Shown in pieces: positions 7,304 through 15,247 of a stretch of DNA of 36,521 nucleotides (position 1 is its first letter; each line of letters opens with the position of its first letter). Under the pieces are notes generated by a model. The model ran no database searches, was not told where the DNA came from, and was given only the letters and a program-made list of their open reading frames with translations. The position numbers and the translations under genes were made by a program. Source of the DNA: a virus; IMG/VR virus record IMGVR_UViG_3300020185_002296, positions 1 through 36,521 of that record; one strand, written 5' to 3'.

Positions 7304-8516
7304 GATATAACCACGGTAGGTATTTTTTTGTATCTTGTTTTCTATAATTGTCTTGTTTTTCAACATGAGCTTTAAACTGTTCTATCTTCATTTTAGGTTT
7401 TGTAGTTTCCATTAAATTAATACATGCAATAAGTTGGTTATAAAGATATGTGTTTCGATCATTTTTCATTTTATCTGCATGTTTAAGTATTTGATTCTTA
7501 AGCTTTTGTTTATGTTTCTTTCTTAATATACTTGTACAAGAATGTGACGGACTATATGGCCAAATAAAATACGGAATAGTTCTAAAATTCTCTATATGCG
7601 AAAACTGATTAAAGTATTTTAATATATCTACAAATCCATGAATTCCGTAAGTTTGAAATACAGTGTGTATTTCAACTTCATAGGTAGGATGATTTTCAAT
7701 TAATTCTATTAGCTTCCTAAAGTTCCTGTCAACAACACTCCATTTGCCTGGATACCTTACATATTCGTATAAATCTCCTACAGCATCTATACTTATATGC
7801 ATACGTACCATTTTAAATTTAGACAATCTGTCAAAAAATTTCTTAGGCATAATAGTTAAATTTGTATGAAACGTAAATATAATATTTTTGCTTAAATCGT
7901 TATTATGTAAGTAATCGCAAAATTCTAAAAAATCATTGTTTAGTAAAGGTTCGCCGCCTGTTACTAGTAATTCTGTAACAGTAGCCGATATTTTATCTAA
8001 TGTTATTTTTAAATTTTTATAAGACCATTTATTATTATCAAGAGGCTCAAAAAATTTATACAAATCATTGTATTCTGTTTCAAGCTGATTTGATGCCCAA
8101 GGACCGCACATTTTACATTGTAAATTACATTTATTGCTCCAAGACAAGTCTAGGCTTTCTACTGACAAATTAATAATTTCTCCAGTTTCTAAATCTGTTT
8201 TATCAGTAAATTTTTCAACTTCAAAAGATTGCATAACACCATTACGAACACTTGTTCCATTTTTATCTTCTATAGAATAACATGCACTACATATATTAGG
8301 CCTCTCGCCATTTAACATTTGTTTGCGTATATTTTTGTAAAAATCTTGATTAAAATAATCTTTAATATTTTTTATTTCATCGATGTATATAGGATTACCG
8401 TCTGAATCTAGTATATCACCACTAGTACTGGTATTACAACAGATTCTCATTCTGCCGTCAGTATGTGTGCTAAAATGTGTCCAGGGATATGGACAAATAA
8501 CATCTTTAGAATTCAT
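7290..8516 (-). CDS. Radical SAM protein with N-terminal SPASM-like cysteine module (array copy 5)
   Basis: This 408-aa protein is the last of five tandem paralogues. The N-terminal module has C8, then C26-C27 after 17 residues, and C76-x2-C79 followed by Tyr. The radical SAM motif follows at C130-x3-C134-x2-C137 (CNLQCKMC), then GGEP at 187-190, which contacts the SAM amino group. HTNL and SIDA strands continue the barrel. The C-terminus is Lys/Asn-rich and lacks a second cysteine module. The ATG overlaps the previous stop as ATGA, with CGGAG eight bases upstream. The cysteine module is the kind that binds an auxiliary Fe-S cluster in twitch/SPASM enzymes, but it sits before the core rather than after. 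Substrate unknown; family assignment is strong. Confidence 0.88.
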   Translation of the reverse strand: MNSKDVICPYPWTHFSTHTDGRMRICCNTSTSGDILDSDGNPIYIDEIKNIKDYFNQDFYKNIRKQMLNGERPNICSACYSIEDKNGTSVRNGVMQSFEVEKFTDKTDLETGEIINLSVESLDLSWSNKCNLQCKMCGPWASNQLETEYNDLYKFFEPLDNNKWSYKNLKITLDKISATVTELLVTGGEPLLNNDFLEFCDYLHNNDLSKNIIFTFHTNLTIMPKKFFDRLSKFKMVRMHISIDAVGDLYEYVRYPGKWSVVDRNFRKLIELIENHPTYEVEIHTVFQTYGIHGFVDILKYFNQFSHIENFRTIPYFIWPYSPSHSCTSILRKKHKQKLKNQILKHADKMKNDRNTYLYNQLIACINLMETTKPKMKIEQFKAHVEKQDNYRKQDTKKYLPWLYLDKQ

Positions 8517-9853
8517 AAATCTAACTCCGGTATGTATTGTTTATGATCAATTTTTCTAAAATTATCTAATACTTTTATTCTATTTTTAAAATTTTCAAAG
8601 TGTTTTTCATTACGAGGAGCTTGTATTTCGTGTATTACTAGATCTATTTTATGAACAATTTCAGGAAACTCTTTAAGTATTAATGAGTTTTTCTTATATT
8701 CTTCTAATCTATCTATTGCAAGTGTTTTATTTCTTTCAGAAAGATTATTTACTGCCTGTCCTTCTGGAAAGTAAAGTAAGTTTATGTTATACGGCCATTC
8801 TTTGAAATACGGATATTCTGTACTTTGTTCTTCTATCCAATATAACAAATCAGTTAAATTTAATACATTTAATAAATTTACTGTGATATTAGTTGTTAAT
8901 TTAACATTATTAGCACTTAAATATGATTTTGCTTTTTTATAATTAGTCAAAAGTGCCGGCCACTTACTAGGAAATCTACAATATTCTTGAACTTTTTCCG
9001 TACCATCAATACTAGCAATAAGTTCAAACTTTTTAAAATGTGGCATAAAGTCTAGAAAACTCTGATGTATGTTTGTTAAATTAGTAGCAACATGTACGTT
9101 AATATTTTGACTTAATCCATTATCAACTGCATATTGTAGTGCTTTGCTTACCCAAGGCATTAACGGTGGTTCGCCTCCGGCAAAACTTAATGTTTCTATG
9201 CCAGGTAATATTTTACAGAAACTATTCCATATGTTTTCGTCATCACTCCAGTCTGGAACATCTATTCCTGCAAAATCTTTGTTGTTTTCTATTATGCCAG
9301 GCTTGTCTGATATCTTCTCAAATCTTCCTGTATTAACTTCAATTCCGCCATGTGTTTTTGCAAGTGCTTTTAATTCTTTTGCTATCTGACTGCTGTCATA
9401 ACTGTTGCACATTACACATTTTAAGTTACATAAGTTGTTGGGTTTTAGTTCCAATCTCTTCGGTGTCTTATCAGAGTGTCCGTTGTTGTCTAGTGTTTCG
9501 CTTACTCTGTTTAAAACTTCTCTATCATTTTTATATTCATTAACAGACCGTTGCCTCATACTTGCAATGCCATCTCTATAACAAATGTCACACGCAGATA
9601 ATTTTTCACCTTTATACATTTTAGTTCTAATATCTTTTAAACTATTACTGTTCCAAACTTCTTCAAACGTATTACCGTGGGATATAACAAACTGATCATC
9701 AACGCCGCTATCGAGCTCTGGTTTTAATGTGTCAGCATAATAGCAGCAAGGTTTTACATGTCCTGCAGGATTAGTGCTTAGTTCTAAAAAAGGATAAAAA
9801 CAAAAAGTATCACTTTCGATTATTTCTTTACGTAACTTATCTATCTTATCCAT
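8513..9853 (-). CDS. Radical SAM protein with N-terminal SPASM-like cysteine module (array copy 4)
   Basis: The 446-aa product is read from the ATG at 9853, which has GGAG seven bases upstream and overlaps the previous stop by eight bases; a TTG further upstream would add 23 unsupported residues. The cysteine module is C18, C36-C37, C88-x2-C91-Tyr, with the conserved EVWNS element between. The radical SAM motif is C142-x3-C146-x2-C149 (CNLKCVMC), with GGEP at 226-229. SIDG and NLTNI-type strands follow. It is especially close to array copy 1 around the cluster motif (both have SSQIAKE just after it), suggesting those two are more recent relatives. It is the longest of the five, with an insert between the CxxxCxxC motif and GGEP. 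The reaction is unknown. Confidence 0.88.
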   Translation of the reverse strand: MDKIDKLRKEIIESDTFCFYPFLELSTNPAGHVKPCCYYADTLKPELDSGVDDQFVISHGNTFEEVWNSNSLKDIRTKMYKGEKLSACDICYRDGIASMRQRSVNEYKNDREVLNRVSETLDNNGHSDKTPKRLELKPNNLCNLKCVMCNSYDSSQIAKELKALAKTHGGIEVNTGRFEKISDKPGIIENNKDFAGIDVPDWSDDENIWNSFCKILPGIETLSFAGGEPPLMPWVSKALQYAVDNGLSQNINVHVATNLTNIHQSFLDFMPHFKKFELIASIDGTEKVQEYCRFPSKWPALLTNYKKAKSYLSANNVKLTTNITVNLLNVLNLTDLLYWIEEQSTEYPYFKEWPYNINLLYFPEGQAVNNLSERNKTLAIDRLEEYKKNSLILKEFPEIVHKIDLVIHEIQAPRNEKHFENFKNRIKVLDNFRKIDHKQYIPELDL

Positions 9854-11105
9854 TATATTGCTCCAATATATCGTGAAACTCTGAAAATGTATCTTGGAAA
9901 CTTGTGTTTCGAATCTTATCAAGGCCTTGAATATAATCTAGGTATTGCGGATATAAATCTGATAAGTCTTCTTGATACATAAAATCTATTTGATGAGATA
10001 TTTTTTCATTCCATTGCTTGTTGTCGGGCAGTTTTAAGCTATCCCATTTGTCTTTTATTTTATCTTTTATTTCTTTAGGAAACATTTGTGTACAAAGATA
10101 TCTCGGCCAATGTACTGTTCCTGCATGAAATAATCCATTATGGTGCTTTATACCTATTTTTTTAAAGTTTTGTTCAAGTAACGATGTAGCAAAGTCTGGA
10201 ATATAAAATATATTCATTGCATGTACTGTGCAAAGTATTTTTACTTCAATATTATCAGGTGTATTATCTAATATATTTAGATTTTCTTGTATAACCTTCC
10301 AGTCAGCAGGGTATCTTACATAATCATGATGTTTGCTCCAAGCATCCATACTAATCATTAGTTCTACATATCCAAACTCTTTCCAAAGTTCTAATACTTC
10401 TTCTGGCAATACTGTGCCATTTGTATGATATCTAAGATTAATATGCTTACTATGTCCTGTCTCTACAAGTTTTCGTAACATTCTATGATGTTCTTTTATA
10501 AGCAGAGGTTCGCCGCCGGCAAAAATCATATGACGTATGTTTGCAAACATAGGTTCAAAGTCTTGCCATAGTTTTTCTTTTTTGTACCATTCGAACTTTG
10601 TAGTATCAATTTCTAGTTTGTGCTTCCAATCCCACTTTGCATCTGACTTTAATTCTTCTGCTAGTTTTTTAGCAGGATTTAACCACATACTGCTGTCTTG
10701 AGGCCTACACATTACACACTGTAGATTACAAGTATTGCCTAATCTAAAGTCTAGTGTTACTAAATCTTCTTCTAGTGTGCCGTCTTCTTGTGTAGATTCA
10801 ATTAAACTGTTGATTTTATCTTCGCCTAGTTCTCTAGTCCATAATGTATTTTCATTAATACGGTGGCTGCGGATACCTGCTGATTCTTCTTTATAGCAGT
10901 GTTCGCATGCCATGACTTTTTGTCCGGACAACATCTTTTTTCGAGCATCTTTCCAATGTTCGCTGTTCCATATTTCACTTACTGTTTGATCATTTAGATT
11001 GTGCTTGTAACTGTTTTTAGCAACACAGCATAGTAAGGCACTACCGTCAGTCCATGTAGCCATATGTGTCCAGGGTAAAACGCAAAATGTTTTTGATTCA
11101 GTCAT
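9846..11105 (-). CDS. Radical SAM protein with N-terminal SPASM-like cysteine module (array copy 3)
   Basis: This 419-aa protein starts at ATG 11105, overlapping the upstream gene by eight bases, with GGA six bases before. Its cysteine module is C8, C26-C27, C67-x2-C70-Tyr, with EIWNSEHWKDARKKML between the pairs, close to the IWN...R..L pattern of SPASM domains. The radical SAM motif is C126-x3-C130-x2-C133 (CNLQCVMC), with GGEP at 197-200. Downstream strands include HTNGTVLP and SMDAW. The C-terminal region ends in a conserved-looking helix (LDKIRNTSF) also seen in copies 1 and 2. All five cluster and auxiliary ligands are intact, so it is expected to be an active enzyme. The substrate is unknown. 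Confidence 0.88.
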   Translation of the reverse strand: MTESKTFCVLPWTHMATWTDGSALLCCVAKNSYKHNLNDQTVSEIWNSEHWKDARKKMLSGQKVMACEHCYKEESAGIRSHRINENTLWTRELGEDKINSLIESTQEDGTLEEDLVTLDFRLGNTCNLQCVMCRPQDSSMWLNPAKKLAEELKSDAKWDWKHKLEIDTTKFEWYKKEKLWQDFEPMFANIRHMIFAGGEPLLIKEHHRMLRKLVETGHSKHINLRYHTNGTVLPEEVLELWKEFGYVELMISMDAWSKHHDYVRYPADWKVIQENLNILDNTPDNIEVKILCTVHAMNIFYIPDFATSLLEQNFKKIGIKHHNGLFHAGTVHWPRYLCTQMFPKEIKDKIKDKWDSLKLPDNKQWNEKISHQIDFMYQEDLSDLYPQYLDYIQGLDKIRNTSFQDTFSEFHDILEQYNG

Positions 11106-12219
11106 TTAAATTCCATATCTCTTTAAAAGAAGGTACCATTTCTAAAAAGTTTAAGTTTCGTTCTTTATCTAGACTACTAATATTTTCTTTTACTAGCTGC
11201 CAGCTATCTATTCGATCTTCGCTTAATCTTTCGATTGTAACTTTGTAAGGATTATCAATTATAGCATAGTTATAGTCTAAATTCAACCGATTAAATTTTT
11301 CTATAAGATTATTTTTGGTACTATTAGGTAACGAACTTAGTTGTTGCCAATGAGGCCATCTAATCCAATCCCATTCTACCTTCCACAAAGGCAAATTATT
11401 ATGTATATAATCTACCAATTTATCTAGTTCTAATACATTAACTAAATTTACTACAGTGTGAATAATGAAATGCACATTACTTTTATGTTGCCACCATTCT
11501 TCAAATGTTTTAATTATCGAAATACAATCATCAAACTTAGAAGGCCATCTATACCAATCGTTTGCAGTATATATACCGTCCATGCTTACACACAAATATA
11601 CATTATTACATTGTTCAATTAAATCTTTTAGTTCTTGATCAGGTAATATAGTTCCGTTAGTACAAATTTGTAAATTTACTTTAGTTAAATCTAAACTACG
11701 TAACAGTTTCTTAAATTTAGCACCTTCCATAAAAGGCTCGCCGCCTATAATCTTTAGATCAGTTACAGATGATAAATCCCACTTTTCAAAATCAAAATCA
11801 TTTTTTAAAAATCCCTTTGTTTCTACTCTATTTGCTTTTTTATCTTCAGCTTGCCATTTACTACTAAAAAATCCACTACAATGCGCACATGCTAAGTTGC
11901 ATAGATTGCTAAAACTTACTTCTAATTGTTGTACAGGCACAGTTTTATTTTCAGTAGGTGTAAATTTTGAAAGACTATGCTGTCTCATACTACGCAAGCC
12001 GTTGCGCTCATCTTGATAGCAGCCATGACAACCTTCTACAGGTTCTCCGGATAACATTTTATCTCTAATGTCTTTCCAATGTTCTGTGTTACGCACACGA
12101 TCATTCCAAACGTAACTATCTTCTTCGTCGATGTGAGGATATCTACAGCAGGGTATTGTTAAACCGTTTGGCCTAATAGCTGCTGCAAAAAAAGGATATG
12201 AACAAATAGTCTTATTCAA
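11098..12219 (-). CDS. Radical SAM protein with N-terminal SPASM-like cysteine module (array copy 2, TTG start)
   Basis: This 373-aa protein is the shortest of the array. An in-frame stop lies two codons before the TTG at 12219, and no ATG occurs before the conserved first cysteine, so TTG is the start; AAAGGA lies eight bases upstream. The module is C6, C24-C25, C64-x2-C67-Tyr, with the radical SAM motif C107-x3-C111-x2-C114 (CNLACAHC) and GGEP at 159-162. CTNGT and SMDG strands follow. It overlaps the upstream gene by eight bases. The third cluster cysteine is preceded by Ala-His rather than the Arg/Lys/Val-Met seen in the others, making it the most divergent copy. A rare start codon within a coupled operon may lower its output relative to the flanking copies. 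Confidence 0.86.
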   Translation of the reverse strand: MNKTICSYPFFAAAIRPNGLTIPCCRYPHIDEEDSYVWNDRVRNTEHWKDIRDKMLSGEPVEGCHGCYQDERNGLRSMRQHSLSKFTPTENKTVPVQQLEVSFSNLCNLACAHCSGFFSSKWQAEDKKANRVETKGFLKNDFDFEKWDLSSVTDLKIIGGEPFMEGAKFKKLLRSLDLTKVNLQICTNGTILPDQELKDLIEQCNNVYLCVSMDGIYTANDWYRWPSKFDDCISIIKTFEEWWQHKSNVHFIIHTVVNLVNVLELDKLVDYIHNNLPLWKVEWDWIRWPHWQQLSSLPNSTKNNLIEKFNRLNLDYNYAIIDNPYKVTIERLSEDRIDSWQLVKENISSLDKERNLNFLEMVPSFKEIWNLND

Positions 12220-13501
12220 TGCCTAGTTCCTTTGCAAGATCAGGAATAGCATCTTTAAAACTTTCGTTTCTAGTCTTGTCTAGCATACGAGTATAATTTA
12301 AAAAGTTTTTCATTAGTGTTTCATGATCTTGATGCTGTTCTTTACGCATTAGATTAATAATACCCTGAATTGTGGTTTTAATTCTTGGTTCATTTAATAA
12401 TTTACCTTGATACAACTCTAAATTAAGTGCAGCCTTTTCTCTAATATGCTGCGGTAGTATTGTTACATCTAAGTAAAACGGATGATCGTTTATTAAATAG
12501 TCAATGCCGATCGGTCTGTTGTATTTTTCACTAATAGAATCTACATAATATAGCATATTATGACAATCTAAAACATTATAAGTTTGTACAACTGGCGAAA
12601 CGTCTAAATTAACATTTTTTAGTTGTGCAATCTTTTGAAAATTTTCATCAATTTTTTCCCACTTACTGGGCGAGCGTATATAGTCATTTACTTTTTGATA
12701 GCCATCTAGACTGCAATTGATTTTTATGTTAGAAAACTTACTAATTAAACTTAAAAATTTATCAGTTACATTTGTGCAATTAATATTAAAAAATATTTCA
12801 ATCTTATCTTGATATCCTGCTGCAACTATTTCTTCCATAAATCTATAATTATTGTTTATAAGAGTAGGCTCGCCGCCGGTCATATAAACTTTACTTAAAT
12901 TTGGAATAAGCCCTATAATTTCATTCCATAAAAAGTTACTATCAAAATTTAAGTCGCTATCTTTTAAGAAAGTAGGATTTGGGCCCCAGTTGTTATTCCA
13001 AAATTCTTTGTATTCTTCACTTTTTTCGTATGAGCTAAAGTGTTCTTTAGCAATTTGACTGCTATTAAACGGATTACACATACGACATTTGAGATTACAC
13101 AAGTTTCCTAGTCTAAGATCTAAATATACAGGTGGTAATTTTACTTCGTAGTTATTTTCTTTTGCACTATTAATAAAGTTGTGCAGTTCGGGTCCTAGTC
13201 TATTACGCCACTCAGCAGTCATTCTAGTTCTAAAGCTATCTAAGCCTATACTTTCTTGTTTGTAACAATGCTTACAAGCTTCTACTTGAACACCATTGAG
13301 CATATCTTTTCTAGCATCTTTAAAAACTTTACTATTCCATGCATCTTCTACACTGTTTTTGCCAACCATCATAGGAGATCCATCTGCATTACGTGCAAAG
13401 GCTGTTGGACCACTGGCAATGCAGCAATAACGCATTTTACCATCAGTGTTTAACATAGTACTAATAAATGGCATAGCACAGAAGGTTTTTGATTTTCTCA
13501 T
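12212..13501 (-). CDS. Radical SAM protein with N-terminal SPASM-like cysteine module (array copy 1)
   Basis: This 429-aa protein opens the array. Its ATG shares one base with the previous TAA (TAATG), indicating translational coupling. The cysteine module is C8, C26-C27, C76-x2-C79-Tyr, with AWNSKVFKDARKDML between. The radical SAM motif is C135-x3-C139-x2-C142 (CNLCN-type region, CNLKCRMC), followed by GGEP at 209-212 and a SLDG strand. The C-terminal part has a helix with MLDKTRNESF, related to that of copies 2 and 3. The overall build matches proteins often labelled twitch-domain radical SAM in marine viral sequences, whose reactions are not established as far as I know. It lies directly behind a GT-A-like gene. 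Confidence 0.88.
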   Translation of the reverse strand: MRKSKTFCAMPFISTMLNTDGKMRYCCIASGPTAFARNADGSPMMVGKNSVEDAWNSKVFKDARKDMLNGVQVEACKHCYKQESIGLDSFRTRMTAEWRNRLGPELHNFINSAKENNYEVKLPPVYLDLRLGNLCNLKCRMCNPFNSSQIAKEHFSSYEKSEEYKEFWNNNWGPNPTFLKDSDLNFDSNFLWNEIIGLIPNLSKVYMTGGEPTLINNNYRFMEEIVAAGYQDKIEIFFNINCTNVTDKFLSLISKFSNIKINCSLDGYQKVNDYIRSPSKWEKIDENFQKIAQLKNVNLDVSPVVQTYNVLDCHNMLYYVDSISEKYNRPIGIDYLINDHPFYLDVTILPQHIREKAALNLELYQGKLLNEPRIKTTIQGIINLMRKEQHQDHETLMKNFLNYTRMLDKTRNESFKDAIPDLAKELGIE

Positions 13502-14418
13502 TACTTTTCGATATCTATAAGTTTTCTAGAATTTCTAGATGGATTTTGGTAAACTGATTTAAAGAATCTACTTTGTTGTGCATTTAACGGCTGTTCTGCA
13601 ATAGGAATGTTTAGTTCGTTAATTAATTTAATTCCATATTCTTCTATTTCATAATCAACATCTTCAATTGATTCAAAAGACACTTTCCATAAATTATTTA
13701 AGTATTCAAAATCTCTCACATTTATAAAATCCCAGTCTGTACACATTGTCATATACAACCCTGCCCGAGCACCGAGTATTGCCCATTCACCATGTTCTGC
13801 ATCAGCACCTATCATTAACCAAATATATAAACGTTGTAAATTTTTCCAATGTCCTTTTACTAAATCATATTTGCTAGTACGTACACCTTCGTTCAGCGTC
13901 ATCTTAACACCTTCACGGAACCCAGCACGCCAGGCTTGCTGCGGTGTTTCATTATTATGTACAGTTGAAAAACAACTATTTTGTTGAATATAATTTAAAT
14001 CCCAGCAAAAGTCTACTTGTGCATGTGGGTTATCGTCTGGAGCATTTTCATGCGTTTTCATATTAAGAACATAATCTTTAGGCCAACATTTAATGCCGCC
14101 ATTACCGTACATTAACCCGTTAATTATATTTTTACCGCACCAACTTATTACACTATTTTCTAAATTAGATAATTGATCAAACGGTATTTCTTGATTTATA
14201 AACGAACCATCTATTTTATTATCAGCGTCTACAGTAATAAAACGATCTGTTTCACTTAGATTAGCGCAGGCTTTATGTGCAGCGTCTGAACCTTCTACAC
14301 CGTGTACACGTTTAGCCCAAGGAACTTTCTGACATAAGTCTGCATAATTCTTTTCTGCATTCGGCTCATCGTAGCTTAGGTAAATGATATCACAGTCTGC
14401 TACTCTAAAGTTATTCAT
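13501..14418 (-). CDS. GT-A-like glycosyltransferase, long paralogue
   Basis: The 305-aa product starts at ATG 14418, chosen because AAAGG lies six bases before it and because its paralogue at 6586-7269 begins at the same point; upstream in-frame starts would only add about ten residues. It overlaps the previous stop by eight bases. Conserved parts are DIIYLSYDEPNAEKNY, AKRVHGVEG (35-43), the putative metal/nucleotide motif DAD at 64-66, YGNGGIKCWP, and AWRAGFREG. This pattern fits a GT-A nucleotide-sugar transferase. It is about 80 residues longer than its paralogue, mostly at the C-terminus. It is coupled to the first radical SAM gene by a one-base overlap. Donor and acceptor are unknown. 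Confidence 0.65.
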   Translation of the reverse strand: MNNFRVADCDIIYLSYDEPNAEKNYADLCQKVPWAKRVHGVEGSDAAHKACANLSETDRFITVDADNKIDGSFINQEIPFDQLSNLENSVISWCGKNIINGLMYGNGGIKCWPKDYVLNMKTHENAPDDNPHAQVDFCWDLNYIQQNSCFSTVHNNETPQQAWRAGFREGVKMTLNEGVRTSKYDLVKGHWKNLQRLYIWLMIGADAEHGEWAILGARAGLYMTMCTDWDFINVRDFEYLNNLWKVSFESIEDVDYEIEEYGIKLINELNIPIAEQPLNAQQSRFFKSVYQNPSRNSRKLIDIEK

Positions 14419-15247
14419 CGTGTGCCTTTCTATTACAATCATACGCAACTGTTGTATATATACTTAATTGTTCTAGGTCAGATTCTTGGTCAAATATGAA
14501 AGGAATATTTATAACAATCTCACCTCTTTGATTAAGAGCTAACCATATCATATTGTCCTTTATGTATAAACCACCTGCAGGTGTATCTTTCCTATTAGTA
14601 AATACATTATCAATTACAACTTTATCTAAATCAATATCTAAATATTCATTAGTTAAACAATAAATTTTGTTATTATGAAATACATGATCTCCAGGATAGT
14701 ATACTGAATCTTTTTTATTATCCTTTAATGTAATACCTTTGTATACATGTTTGTCATTATATGTCATAGTGTTAAAATGAAAATCACACTCTAAAAGTCT
14801 TATTAATTTACGAGGATCATTTTTTTTTGTTATACTACATTTGAAAAATCTAGAATTGCCTATATTCTTTGATATAACAGTATTATAAAACTCTGTATCT
14901 ATTGTAATTTTCCATAGTTTTGATTTAACTATTTGTTGAATTGTAATATCACCGTGTTTTTTAAACAAAATTTCTTTAAAATTATTCCAGTTTAATGAAT
15001 CTTCTGAAGAATGTTTACTTATTAGTTGATACAATTTATCTTTTTTATTATACTGTACACAAAAATCATTTAGAGATCTTTCTTTTGATTTAATTTGTTT
15101 TTCTTCTAACTCATTAATTTCTACTTTGGAAGTATTTTTATCATTATCGTCAGGCCCAACTTTCCATACCTCACCTGATTCAGTACTATAGTATGCAAAA
15201 GTTTTATTCGGAACTTGTGTATTTTTTATAAGATTAATTAGATCCAT
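14411..15247 (-). CDS. Unknown 278-aa protein
   Basis: This protein is not recognised. It starts at ATG 15247, overlapping the previous stop by one base. The N-terminus (DLINLIKNT then FAYYSTESGEVWKV) looks like a short helix followed by a beta strand pair. A lysine/glutamate-rich region at about 35-70 follows. The second half is beta-rich, with several lone hydrophobic strands and the element TPAGGLYIKDNMIWLALN. No catalytic motif, cysteine pattern, signal peptide or membrane helix is visible. It lies between two GT-A-like genes in the same coupled operon, so it could be an acceptor, a scaffold or a structural protein. The strong coupling and uninterrupted frame make it a real gene. Confidence 0.7.
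   Translation of the reverse strand: MDLINLIKNTQVPNKTFAYYSTESGEVWKVGPDDNDKNTSKVEINELEEKQIKSKERSLNDFCVQYNKKDKLYQLISKHSSEDSLNWNNFKEILFKKHGDITIQQIVKSKLWKITIDTEFYNTVISKNIGNSRFFKCSITKKNDPRKLIRLLECDFHFNTMTYNDKHVYKGITLKDNKKDSVYYPGDHVFHNNKIYCLTNEYLDIDLDKVVIDNVFTNRKDTPAGGLYIKDNMIWLALNQRGEIVINIPFIFDQESDLEQLSIYTTVAYDCNRKAHDE

Noticed and set aside
7831-7836. TTGACA inside a coding region (also near 20626)
   Set aside because: No suitable -10 lies 16-18 bases downstream, unlike the three promoters in gene gaps.
9854-9922. TTG-initiated 23-residue N-terminal extension of array copy 4
   Set aside because: The ATG at 9853 has GGAG at good spacing and gives the paralogue-like N-terminus; the extension lies within the upstream gene.
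7950-12885. Repeated GC-rich DNA motif (GGCGGCGA type) once in each array gene
   Set aside because: It encodes the conserved GGEP motif; the similarity is explained by protein conservation and not by a regulatory repeat.
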